Origin: Lycorma delicatula
Taxonomy: Eukaryota; Arthropoda; Insecta; Hemiptera; Fulgoridae
Direction: 5' to 3'
DNA: 64,000 bases
Assembly (NCBI RefSeq): GCF_047948215.1
Contig: NC_134456.1
Span: forward strand, 15,284,230-15,348,229
The translations under genes and the position numbers were made by a program. Positions 12,598 through 23,946 of the stretch are shown piece by piece. The stretch's first letter is position 1, and each line of letters starts with the position of its first letter. Under the pieces are notes generated by a model. That model searched no databases. It was not told where the DNA came from and saw only the letters and a program-made list of their open reading frames with translations.

Positions 12598-12708
12598 ATG
12601 AGAATGACTAAAAGAATGTTATCAATATCACTTGGGCAAGGCGAAGGACCAGTTGCTGAAAAAATGTTCATTGAAGCAATAGAAATGGGCAGTTGGGTTT
12701 TCTTTCAG
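12598..12708 (+). CDS. Duplicate dynein exon in right arm (copy of 5048-5158)
   Basis: Plus-strand copy with the same 37-codon frame and intact splice signals (tttttgtag before, gtaagt after). It is followed in proper order by the 60-codon exon at 16193. The exons that should precede it exist only on the minus strand in the spacer, so this copy has no matching 5' gene part. It is therefore most likely a gene fragment unless the assembly is wrong. No stop or frameshift is present, consistent with a very recent duplication. Confidence 0.85.
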
Positions 12709-13662
12709 GTAAGTTTTTTTTTTATTTATTGTAGTTCTGTTAATTACTTTACTTTATTTCATAAATAAATGACACATAACATAAATTATTTTGTTTGAAA
12801 AAATTCCAATTTTATACTGCTTTATATTTTTATATGTTTTTTGAATTACCAATAAAAGTCTTAGTAAAGGTGTTAAAAATATTCTTATCTCAATTAAAAC
12901 TGATTATACCCTTACTCCAGAATAACCTTCAGCCATCTGACTGACATGCTGTTCAAAAAATTCATCTGAAGTATACATAGCTGACACATCATTTCTTAAT
13001 AGTCTCTTTTAACATCCAAAAAGAAAATTTTGATGCCTGCCAACTGTAATTTTTCCCTACTTGCTACTGTCTTTTCCAGTCATTCAAAAATGACCTTCCT
13101 TTCAAACTGTCTTTAATTTTTGTAAGTAGGAAAGTCAAGGGCAAGACCTAATGATTAATATTGATTATCTGTGCATGAAACTCCAAATTTTTCAAAATAC
13201 TTTTTTTTCAGTTAAATTCCTCCAAATAGAGGGCAACTTTCCTCAGCTTCCTTTGCCATTTTTTTTATATATCTTTTAATCAATATAAGAAGTTAAAATT
13301 GAATTTTAGATTAATTGTTCATTATATCTGAAGTTAACTCTAGTCAGTCCTTTCTTCCTAAATTTAGTGTTTTCAATTTTTTAGCTGTGAAACATTTTTT
13401 GCTACACCATCACAAAGGCTGGTGTTTGATCTCTGAATGATAGTTTGTATAACTATGCTTCATAAACAGTAATCTGATTAAAAAAACTGTCAATTAGCAT
13501 ATGATTTATTTCATTATCAGATCTAAAATCAATATTAGATAATTTAATATTCTAATAGATCTTTATCAAAATTAGATATGATTTCTTGATCAGTATCTGA
13601 TTACATAGTTGTTAAAGAAATGCAAATACTTAGAATTACCTTAATTTATATCCAGAAGAATA

Positions 13663-14919
13663 TAAAAAATGTTAACTAGAATTTTATATAGAAGAATTGA
13701 GAGGAGAGTGGAAGAAGTGTTAGGAGAAGACCAATTTGGTTTCAGGAAAAGTATAGGGACAAGGGAAGCAATTTTAGGCCTCAGATTAATAGTAGAAGGA
13801 AGATTAAAGAAAAACAAACCAACATACTTGGCGTTTATAGACCTAGAAAAGGCTTTCGATAACGTAGACTGGAATAAAATGTTCAGCATTTTAAAAAAAT
13901 TAGGGTTCAAATACAGAGATAGAAGAACAATTGCTAACATGTACAGGAACCAAACAGCAACAATAACAATTGAAGAACATAAGAAAGAAGCCCTAATAAG
14001 AAAGGGAGTCCGACAAGGATGTTCCCTATCTCCGTTACTTTTTAATCTTTACATGGAACTAGCAGTTAATGATGTTAAAGAACAATTTAGATTCGGAGTA
14101 ACAGTACAAGGTGAAAAGATAAAGATGCTACGATTTGCTGATGATATAGTAATTCTAGCCGAGAGTAAAAAGGATTTAGAAGAAACAATGAACGGCATAG
14201 ATGAAGTCCTACGCAAGAACTATCGCATGAAAATAAACAAGAACAAAACAAAAGTAATGAAATGTAGTAGAAATAACAAAGATGGACCGCTGAATGTGAA
14301 AATAGGAGGAGAAAAGATTATGGAGGTAGAAGAATTTTGTTATTTGGGAAGTAAAATTACTAAAGATGGACGAAGCAGGAGCGATATAAAATGCCGAATA
14401 GCACAAGCTAAACGAGCCTTCAGTAAGAAATATAATTTGTTTACATCAAAAATTAATTTAAATGTCAGGAAAAGATTTTTGAAAGTGTATGTTTGGAGTG
14501 TCGCTTTATATGGAAGTGAAACTTGGACAATCGGAGTATCTGAGAAGAAAAGATTAGAAGCTTTTGAAATGTGGTGCTATAGGAGAATGTTAAAAATCAG
14601 ATGGGTGGATAAAGTGACAAATGAAGAGGTATTGCGGCAAATAGATGAAGAAAGAAGCATTTGGAAAAATATAGTTAAAAGAAGAGACAGACTTATAGGC
14701 CACATACTAAGGCATCCTGGAATAGTCGCTTTAATATTGGAAGGACAGGTAGAAGGGAAAAATTGTGTAGGCAGGCCACGTTTGGAGTATTTAAAACAAA
14801 TTGTTGGGGATGTAGGATGTAGAGGGTATACTGAAATGAAACGACTAGCACTAGATCGGGAATCTTGGAGAACTGCATCAAACCAGTCAAATGACTGAAG
14901 ACAAAAAAAAAAAAAAAAA
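13663..14919 (+). mobile_element. RTE-type LINE, 5'-truncated (right arm)
   Basis: Same insertion as 2839-4093, seen in the inverted right arm. Target duplications tatccagaagaata lie at 13649-13662 and 14920-14933, and a 17-A tail follows the coding region. The two tails differ by two bases, as expected for homopolymer drift after duplication. Confidence 0.95.
13669..14898 (+). CDS. RTE LINE reverse transcriptase, N-truncated (right-arm copy)
   Basis: 409-codon open frame equivalent to 2858-4087, with the same motif A (FIDLEKAFD), motif B (RQGCSLSPLL) and FADD active site. Relative to the left copy I saw two silent changes (13689, 14445) and one replacement (14822). It lacks the endonuclease and N-terminal RT and is unlikely to be autonomous. 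RTE/BovB-type assignment rests on the C-terminal RESWRTA-like end and very short 3' tail. Confidence 0.93.
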   Translation: MLTRILYRRIERRVEEVLGEDQFGFRKSIGTREAILGLRLIVEGRLKKNKPTYLAFIDLEKAFDNVDWNKMFSILKKLGFKYRDRRTIANMYRNQTATITIEEHKKEALIRKGVRQGCSLSPLLFNLYMELAVNDVKEQFRFGVTVQGEKIKMLRFADDIVILAESKKDLEETMNGIDEVLRKNYRMKINKNKTKVMKCSRNNKDGPLNVKIGGEKIMEVEEFCYLGSKITKDGRSRSDIKCRIAQAKRAFSKKYNLFTSKINLNVRKRFLKVYVWSVALYGSETWTIGVSEKKRLEAFEMWCYRRMLKIRWVDKVTNEEVLRQIDEERSIWKNIVKRRDRLIGHILRHPGIVALILEGQVEGKNCVGRPRLEYLKQIVGDVGCRGYTEMKRLALDRESWRTASNQSND

Positions 14920-15375
14920 TATCCAGAAGAATAGTTCTATTATTTATGGATAAGAATTGTATTATTTTATATTCTTCAGTTTTTTCGACAAAACAAAAAA
15001 CCACTCCAATTACATTAAAAAAAAAAATGTATTATTTAAATTTTGGAAAATAAAGTGGACCAACATATTTTACCTACAATAAAATGCTAACATTCATTCT
15101 TTAAGAAATGTTTTTAGATTAACTTCCAGTCAAGAAGTTTATAAATTTTTATTTTCCAGTATATTACATATTGAACAGTTTTCTTATCCAATGAATTTAT
15201 CTTCATTCATAGAAAAAACATTTGAAGTTTTTTTTTAAATCTGACCAGCTGTTTCTTTTTTATACTTTTTTCATTAATAGTTATATACAATTTTAGCAGT
15301 TACATATAATTTATAGACATTGGTAGTTATGGTATAAACGTTCAAAGAACGTGCCCTAAACACACTTACCACTGA

Positions 15376-15420
15376 CACATGCACATACATACATACATGG
15401 GCATACATACATGGGTATGT
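15376..15420. repeat. Short tandem repeat (acatacat), right arm
   Basis: Counterpart of 2341-2385 with one additional 4-bp unit. Useful as a marker separating the two arms. Confidence 0.85.
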
Positions 15421-16192
15421 ATAAAGATGTGACTACCAACTATATAAATTCATTGCCTTTTGCTAAGTCTTTAACTATTGACCCATTAAAGACAGTCTGC
15501 TTATAGTTAAGTAATAATACAAACATGCATCATTGGATAGCCTTGGGGTTAGCATCTAGGATTTTTTTTGTTTCTGAATTACATTTGTTAATATTAGAAT
15601 GGTTCTTTTTTTATTTTAGATGAAATTTTGATTGAAATAATCCCATCTCAAGTTAAATTAACTGTTGAATTAGAATCTTCAAATTATCATTCAATTGTTT
15701 TACTATGTTTTCTATTTAAAGATAATAATAAGCCTCCTCAGAAATGTTTTAATATATTTTCACAATTATAAATGCAATCGGAACAAAGAATAAATATTTT
15801 ATTTGTTACTGAACAGAATAAAAGGAACTGCAAAATGGATCAAAGGAAATTGAGGTAGAATCTCGATCAGAGCCACATTATAAAATTCTCAATAAAAAAT
15901 TCTAATGAAAGTAGAAAAGATGAAAGACTATTATTGAGCAGAGAAAGAGCTATGAATTTCATTTTAATGGCTATTAAAATAACTTTTAATAAAATAAATT
16001 GATTTTTATTTAGAATAGTAACAGTTTAGATATATAGAGTAAGCTAGAAGATAATTGTTAAACAATTGAGATGAGAACTTAGTTTTAGGTTTTAATTCTA
16101 TTTTTAGGATTTTTATTTCTAAATTTATTAATACTGATGATTAAATTGAATATTTAAATATGTGATTATTTTTTGCATTTTTATTTTTATAG

Positions 16193-16372
16193 AATTGTCA
16201 TTTAGCACCTAGTTGGATGCCAAGGTTGGAATTTCTTATTGACAACATTGATCTTGATGTAACACATCGTGATTTTAGAATCTGGTTGACTTCTTCACCT
16301 ACACCATCATTCCCAGCATCAATATTACAAAATGGTAGCAAAATGATTGTTGAGCCACCTCGTGGAATTAAG
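16193..16372 (+). CDS. Duplicate dynein exon in right arm (copy of 1389-1568)
   Basis: Plus-strand copy with the same 60-codon frame, from [10 protein letters not shown] to EPPRGIK, and the same acceptor and donor. Together with 12598-12708 it forms a two-exon orphan fragment of the dynein AAA6 region. No later dynein exon was found on the plus strand between 16373 and 22000. Transcription through both arms would put this exon and 1389-1568 into one self-complementary RNA. Confidence 0.86.
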
Positions 16373-16490
16373 GTATTAATATACCTTAATTTGTTTAAAA
16401 TAAAATTGGAAACCAATTATATTTTAAACAAAGACTTGTTTTGTTCATTTATGTTATTAAAATTGTCACACCAGAACAAATATGAATTGT

Positions 16491-16648
16491 TTTTTATTTA
16501 ATGAATTAATCCACCAGAAGCTTATAGAGAAGCTTGTGGGAATATAGACATGGAGTTTTGCAGCATATGAGTAATTCCATGCCTGATCAGAGTTCAAACT
16601 CAGGACTCCCAGATGAAAGGGTGAGACGCTACCACTCTGCCACCGTGA
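16491..16648 (-). mobile_element. tRNA-derived SINE (right arm)
   Basis: Inverted-arm copy of the SINE at 1113-1270, with the same degenerate A and B boxes. Its presence in both arms shows it was there before the duplication. The far end is approximate. Confidence 0.72.
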
Positions 16649-17764
16649 TGTACAAATTTAAATTCTTAAATTAATTATTAAAATTTCATTGACTTTAATA
16701 TCAAACTCGATGTATTTTGAAGTTGTGTGTAGGAAAGTTGTTGTTATTAATATCTTGTCACAAAATTAAAAAAAAAAAACATTTTAGACTGAAGATTAAC
16801 TTTTTGACCTCTTACCTATTACACGAGTATTTATTTTATATAATACAGTTTTGTTTTTTTTTTAATACCATCTCTTAATAACTAAGTATAGGGTTCTAAA
16901 GTTAAATCCCCTAATGTTAAATATACAACTAATTGACTTCTGATTAGGAAGGAAAAAATTCTTCAGTTGAGTAAACTCTTTTTTTTTATTAAAAACTGCT
17001 CTAGTCTTTTGATAAATTTTTTTATGATTATAAGTATCAATGTAATATAATAATTTCCCATGAACTTTAGCTTGACATAACTGTTGTATTCTAACAGTAT
17101 TTTATGGACTTTCACAAACCTATTTGTTCCATATCTTCCATTGTAATTATAATTGTCTGAAATTCTTTTAAAAATCTGTATATCTACAATTTATTATTTC
17201 ATAAGTAAATAATGAAGGAATGGTGGAACAACCATTAATTTAAATTAATAAAAGATTGTCTACAGTTTTAATATTTATTCATTTGTTGCCTAAAAACTAC
17301 CTCAGAATTTTATTTATGTAATCCTAAATTCTGTTGATTATTATATATAAGAGATTATCTATGCATAATAAACTTCTCTAATCAGTTTATCATTACCAAA
17401 CCTAGATAATTATTCCTAGAATAAAAATATTTTAGCCTATTTTTTAAAAATATAATTGTATATAGTCATTTGAAGAGAGGTTATGATGATAAACTATTTT
17501 ATATAAGAACTTTATTATTTATGTCTGTTCTGTAGCACTATTACCTACTATTAATATTATCTTCCTATTTACTATTAAAATTAGATTTATTATCATTTGT
17601 TTATCATTACTATATTAAATTGTACCAAATGAGATGATGAATAGCTGGCTTGTGTTTATAAAAGCATTTATTGCAATTAATTTAGCAAGTATTTAGCAAT
17701 GGATTGTATCAGTGTTGTACCATTGCTTAAAGTATTATTGATTCACTTAAACACTATATCTGTA

Positions 17765-17880
17765 TAATATTCAGAATGATTCATGAAGGATGTAACAGAC
17801 TTTCAGGACATGTTCTACTGATGAAAATAGAGAAGAAGTCCATATAAAAATAGGTTCACAAGTGCTTCAATATGCGTGAA
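17765..17880 (+). repeat. Dispersed repeat, copy 1
   Basis: The block gacatgttctactgatgaaa and its downstream bases, read in reverse complement, resemble 53440-53545 (attgaagc, then ttcttctttattttcaccag, tagaacatgtcct). A looser relative is at about 54700-54810. The family is unnamed. This copy begins directly after the right arm of the inverted repeat. Confidence 0.6.
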
Positions 17881-20800
17881 GTCTGACGAAAAGATTCGCC
17901 AGATTTCTTTGGAAAATTTATAAGACATTGTTATAAATGATTTACATGCACTATTCCATTCACTTATTTAAATGTTTATTGCTGTTCAGATGCAATAACA
18001 CTTGCATTTAATTAGGTGATCGTGGAAAGAAGCCATACAAAAGCGATAGTAAGTTGTCAAAATACACTTTATGTCAATTTTTAATCATTTGGATTTATAT
18101 CTCTGGATTGTGAGACCAAGAAGTGAGATTAAAAACCGATGACAGAATTGTGGTCAGAAGACACTATCTGAGATATATTAAAATTTACAAACCTCACTGG
18201 ACCTTTATCTGTTTACTTCTTTTTTTTACTGAAAGGCAAGCGTTGAGACTGTGCCACCTTATTATACTGTTTTAATAATAACAGGTTAATAATAATATTG
18301 ACATAATAATAATAATAAACCCAACTACTATATTAATGAAAGAAGGTAAGGAAAGTTGATCGACCGAGAAACTGCAAAGGAAACTATAAAGGTTTTTTCA
18401 GTTCTGTATAAAACATAAACCGGTAACTGCAAAACTGCAAAATACCATTTTAAAAAATTATGAAAAATGATAATAATATATAAGCGAGAAAAGGATGTAA
18501 AGAACATTTAGATAGATCTCAGAATCAGGAAATGGAGTGATAATTGTATCTAGTGACAGACATGGATCCTAATTATAATTTAATTATGATTATAAATAGA
18601 TTAATATTAAAGAAATTCAAGTAGAAACTATGACCAAAGAGATGGGACATAGATAAATAAAATGAGAACTATGTACAGACAAAATCTGAATAAATCACAG
18701 AAACGATAGAAATTACTACAGAAGGAATTACTATAAAAATATTAATATATAACCTTAATAATGGAAATAATTAAGGAGAGAGAAGACGCAACGGGTAGAA
18801 AGAATACATGGAGAATTAATTTGCACAAATGTTAATAAAATTGGACTTAAAAATTAAACTAATTAATTTAGAAAAGTTTACATTTAGACAATTCTAATAA
18901 TAATTTTTAAGATGAATTATAAACAAAAGAAAAATTATGAGCAAACTATAATACAAATATTTGCATATAAATAACAAAATAAAAATAACACTGTAGAAAA
19001 CATACTAGAATGTTTTGGTTAAAAATAAATCAACTATAGCTTGTGAGTGAGTGAGTAAGCGTGAGGTGTGTGTGTGTGCTTGGGTCTTAGGTGCCATAAC
19101 CACGTGATTGTAGGTGATGTAAAACAAAACACCCTAAAATGATACAGTCATTTTCAGAATAACAGTTGCCCTTTGCAGGCTTACTAAGGAAAATGAGGAG
19201 TGAACTAGTTTCTTACTGTCTTTTTAGTAAGCCAAATATAACACTGCTTATCAGCACGCCAAAGCCATTGGAATGCAATTGATATTCAGCCCTACCGATG
19301 GTGCTTTCATTTTGTTCACCACAAGGACCGGCTTTATAATTATTACTTTCAGAGAGAGCAACTTTGATTACTACTACTTGTACTTCAGTTGTACAGATAG
19401 ATCATGAATTAACACACCTCTTTTGTGAGAACAATGCTTTATATTGAATACAGCGATTCCACTTTGAAGGGAATACTGTACCTTGTAAATGTAATAGTAC
19501 CATTTTACAAAGCGATAGACAACAAATAATGAAATTAATTTATGTGAAATTTAAAAATTACGAATAATGATTGAAACAGTGAATATAATCACTAGAAATC
19601 TGGTTCTTTTCAGATAAAAGGCAGTTTTCAGAATAATTATTAAAATGTTATCAAATTTTCTAATGTTACACATCGTTCATAATTTTTTTTTCAAAAATGA
19701 TAAACAGATTAACACTCCATGAGGATAACAAATTACTAGCATTGAGGATAATATAAAAATTATTAAATAAGTTGATATTTTAGAAAAATATTATATTTAA
19801 TTACAACACCTGTATAGATAAATAAAAAAACACAGGTGGAGTTTTGTAATTAAAACAGTTTGGAAAATTCTATTAAATTATTTGTTCGAAGTAATGTTTA
19901 CTTTAATAATAGTTATTATTGTATAGTTATATTCCTTTATGATACCCACAGTAATCTTTAAATACCTGTTAATTCTATCTTCATCTGAGTGTTCAAGGCA
20001 AAAAACAATGATGCTTCAAAATCTAACAGATTTTAAAAAATCTTGTAAAAATGTAAAATAAAAAATCTTAAACCTCGCAAAATATTCACAAACTAATTTT
20101 TGTGAGATACAACAGAAACATCTAACACGTTTCAGGAATGTAAGACTAATTAAAAAGAACAATATTTGCAGTCCATTGTATTTTAATGCGTTTAAAAATA
20201 ATTAAAATAACAAAAACGACTAAGTTTTTCACAGAATTATTTGATGAACACAGATGAATATAGAAATATTTCTTAGGACGAATAATGGGAGTTTAAGGGG
20301 AAAAAATTCATTGTATTTCATTAGCATAGTAACAAAATTAAATATAAAAACATTAATTGTTGACCTTATAAACTTAATTCATTATAACTGTTCTTTTACC
20401 CGTATTGAATTTACAAAGAAAGTTTTTTCTTTATTGTTATCTAAATAAATAAGCAGATCAATATTGATGAAAAATTATTTTCTTTTATGTTTCTACCGTT
20501 CTTCATAACCGGTTGAAAATGATGGTGAATGAAACAAAATTGTAAATTAAATAAAAACCTTACATATTTGTTATATTGTAAATATACTAGAACTCAAAAA
20601 TAATATTTCATCATAAAAAGGTATTTGTAAATTTAATTTCTGTTTATTGTTAATGAGTAGAAGACATATGTTGAAACCAAAGAATTTGATAAAAGTTGTT
20701 TCATAAGAGAGTGCAAATTGTATTTTAAAATTCATTACGTGATAAGTTTGGATACAACAAGCAAACAAAAATAATGACATTTATTTTAAACTACATTAAA

Positions 20801-21706
20801 ATAATATATATAAGAAATCCTTACCTCGATCAACAACGAGGGTCATTTGTTTAAAATAAGCAATGTATAAATATAATAATAACAGTAGTTAAACATGAGT
20901 GAACAGAGACATCAGGATCCAAACTTAACTGGCAATCAACCCGAGATGACCGCTGGATTCCATACCGTCACATACGTAATTTCTCTGTCCCCCCACCCCT
21001 GCAACAACTGTAACTTCACGATAAAAAAAACAATTCTTCCACCTTCTGAAAATAGCACACCGTCTAACTGTGCACTAAAAATACACAGCACTGTTTCATC
21101 TCGCATAACAAGCGACCGACCGACACCTACAGTTATATTAATTTAATATTAATTTTTTTAAACATTTGATAACTTATAATTATAACAAATAATTGAAACC
21201 AAATTTTAAAACGTATATATACGTTTTAGTGTATATATACACGTTAACAAAGGAACGTAACCAAGGAATCCAAACGGTAGGAAGGTTTTCAATTATTTTT
21301 TTTTTACCTAATATAATTTACTCACGCATATCCTCTATAGTAACTAATCAGAAAAACACAATAGGATCATTTGCTTTAATACAGATGATAAAAAATATTA
21401 ATGAATAGTACATAAGGGGATTATGATATAAAACTATTATTTCCAAATTTCCCTCATAAGTCGACCACCGTATTTCACAGTACAACCCAGCACTTCTATA
21501 ATACAATAGCGATGTATTATAACATTAGAGATGTAAGGGCAATAACAATAATGATAATGACAATAAAGTAATGATGTTTATTAATTAGACGATCCATTTA
21601 GGGATCGTAATGAACATTTTGAATCGGTATATCGATATTTAAAATATATATTCGTCTTTTGTGAAGACAGGAAACTAATTCATTTCTTATTCTATATTCC
21701 CTAGTT

Positions 21707-21741
21707 AAAATCCTTTTTTCAGTACCTGAAAAAAGGATTTT
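21707..21741. repeat. Perfect hairpin, 16-bp stem, 3-base loop
   Basis: Left stem aaaatccttttttcag, loop tac, then its exact reverse complement. One of several perfect small-loop inverted repeats in the window. Confidence 0.92.
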
Positions 21742-22271
21742 TTATTGAAATTTTTTTTGTATTTGTTCGGTCAAGAGTTTTGTATATACATAAAATTATT
21801 GATGAACAAGTATAGAACTGTAAGATATGTGTAGTCTAAAATTCTTTTTATAATTACACTGCCGCTTGTGCTAAAAAAAAAATCAGTTAAAACTGACAGT
21901 AGTTAAAACAAAGACACAAACGCTATTGTATGTAACCAATTCAAGGACAAGTATATAAAAAACTATGTAACAGAAAGGCTTGTTGTACATGCCACTGTTC
22001 GTGTCGGCAAGAGAGAGAATAATCATTTATTTTAAAATTAATATTTGTTTTTGTTTTATTTGAAAAAGCGTTTATAATCGTTGAAATCAGTTTATATATT
22101 TAAAATAAAGTAACAAAAGAATCTGAATTACGTCGCTAAATTTTTTTAACTAAAGTTTTTAATTTGTCGACTTTGAATATTTTTATATTTTTTTTTTACA
22201 ATTAAATTTTTTAAATATTTTTGTCAAAATGGATTATTTTTTCTCTTAAATTCACAGTTCAGTAAGAACTG

Positions 22272-22822
22272 AATAACAAAGATGGACCACTGAATGTAAA
22301 AATAGGAGGAGAAAAGATTATGGAGGTAGAAGAATTTTGTTATTTGGGAAGTAAAATTACTAAAGATGGACGAAGCAGGAGCGATATAAAATGCCGAATA
22401 GCACAAGCTAAACGAGCCTTCAGTAAGAAATATAATTTGTTTACATCAAAAATTAATTTAAATGTCAGGAAAATATTTTTGAAAGTGTATGTTTGGAGTG
22501 TCGCTTTATATGGAAGTGAAACTTGGACGATCGGAGTATCTGAGAAGAAAAGATTAGAAGTTTTTGAAATGCGGTGCTATAGGAGAATGTTAAAAATCAG
22601 ACGGGTGGATAAAGTGACAAATGAAGAGGTATTGCGGCAAATAGATGAAGAAAGAAGCATTTGGAAAAATATAGTTAAAAGAAGAGACAGACTTATAGGC
22701 CACATACTAAGGCATCCTGGAATAGTCGCTTTAATATTAGAAGGACAGGTAGAAGGGAAAAATTGTGTAGGCAGGCCACGTTTGGAGTATGTAAAACAAA
22801 TTGTTGGGGATGTAGGATGTAG
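22272..22822 (+). pseudogene. RTE LINE fragment, truncated at both ends
   Basis: About 550 bases nearly identical to the C-terminal RT region of the copy at 13669-14898. They run from the bases encoding NNKDGPL through YLGSKITKDGRS to the GRPRLEY block. The match stops after ggatgtag, without the normal 3' end or A tail. The frame is open through the fragment. Changes relative to the arm copies include Arg to Ile and Trp to Arg replacements. Loss of the 3' end shows it was cut by a later rearrangement, or arose by abnormal integration. Confidence 0.9.
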
Positions 22823-23285
22823 TCTATTTATTCAAATCTGTTTATAAGTAACAAGATTACGGAAAATTTCTTGATGTGATCGCTCTAGATTAAAAAAAAT
22901 AGTTTTCATTTCCTCCCGAATAAAATTAAACAATTCGACACACGATCTCCACCGGAATAAATTTATTAATACTATCGTATAATAAGTATTATAATACTTT
23001 AATAATATTGAAAATATTACGGTAAAGTAAAATATGAAAATCATTAAAACGTTATTATAATAAACGATATTAATATTGAAATGTATCTTGCATTAAAACA
23101 TACGTTTCAATTAACAAGTCATAAATGTAAATAAAAATTAATACCCGGTTCGTCTGTTGCTATTGACCGAGTGAATGCATCGATCTGTGCTGTGCGAGTT
23201 AATTAATTACATTTTTAACCGTTACCTTACTCACCACGGCCGGTAATGCGAATCATATTTATACCGACTTAGAAATTCCTGATAT
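22823..23285. other. No gene seen
   Basis: AT-rich with scattered CpG; no exon or element recognised. It may hold the lost 5' part of the decayed transposase that follows. Confidence 0.6.
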
Positions 23286-23520
23286 GCGTTTAATGTGCGT
23301 TCGTCTCGCACGTTGCAACATCCTTGACACTGGACGGCTGTATCAGGAACACATTCCCGATCGAGTGTTACCTTTTTGTACGGTGTTTTCATCCGTTCAT
23401 AGACGGTTTATAGACAGAGGAAGGTTAAAACCAGAAAAACGTGGTAAATCATGACGACCCCGTTTAATATGTACATCGGAATTCAAGGAGGGTGTGTTAA
23501 AAGAAATCGGTGACGGCTCG
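23286..23520 (+). pseudogene. Decayed transposase N-terminal helix-turn-helix domain
   Basis: A plus-strand frame reads ARCNILDTGRLYQEHIPDR, then FSSVHRRFIDRGRLKPEKRG, a stop, then TSEFKEGVLKEIGD. The pattern RLY-E--P-R----VFS-V-RR----G--KP is typical of the DNA-binding part of mariner-like transposases common in insects. A TGA follows EKRGKS and no catalytic domain follows in frame. It is a dead remnant. A plausible alternative is a chance match, but the ordered motif over about 40 residues makes that unlikely. Confidence 0.6.
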
Positions 23521-23946
23521 AAGCTAAAATTAGTGGGGGTGCTGCTTCAGAAAATTTTTATTTGGGCCTTTTCAAGACCGCGGTTCGTTTTCTGCGACGT
23601 AAAAGAACCGAAAAAAAAGAATCGAATAGGATAGCTGAAAGCAGAATAATAATCTAATTCTACACTTCGTCACATTCAAGAATACGGTACGTGGTTTTTA
23701 AGCGCGTTGTATTTGGTTTTAACAGAATAAATAATAAAATGTCAATACCGATAATATGTTTCGGTATTGTTAGATAATAAACTAATAAAATGTCCGTTTA
23801 AAAACGCTTTACTCCAACAGTGTTTAATTTAAATTTCTACGAACATAGAAACAAATACAAAATTAGATTTTAATAATTACCTTCTCTTTCTCCCTTCGAG
23901 CGTGTTTTTAAACAGATTTTCATTAACACGTGAAATTAAAAACGAA

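Larger units (their letters stand above)
11897..17760. repeat. Right arm of giant inverted repeat
   Basis: Inverted near-identical copy of 1-5859. Differences seen by eye include base changes at 13689 (versus 4067), 14445 (versus 3311) and 14822 (versus 2934). There is also one extra acat unit near 15385, a 2-base longer A run at the LINE tail, and a 1-base shorter A run near 15020. The few differences imply a very young duplication, two alleles, or an assembly join. Beyond 17760 no partner is available in the window, so the true outer boundary cannot be placed. Confidence 0.97.
17761..22271. other. Gene-free stretch right of the inverted repeat
   Basis: No exon, LINE or transposase frame is recognised. 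A dispersed repeat occupies roughly 17765-17880. A (gt)n-rich patch lies near 19060, and 19110-19390 is a more complex non-AT segment that reads like old repeat DNA but has no family I can name. CpG is visibly more frequent here than in 1-17760. A weak open frame at 20895-21146 has no domain and is not called as a gene. Confidence 0.7.

Noticed and set aside
20895..21146. 83-codon frame beginning MSEQRHQDPN
   Set aside because: No domain, splice context or similarity that I recognise; Thr/Ser/Pro-rich peptides are common by chance in such sequence.
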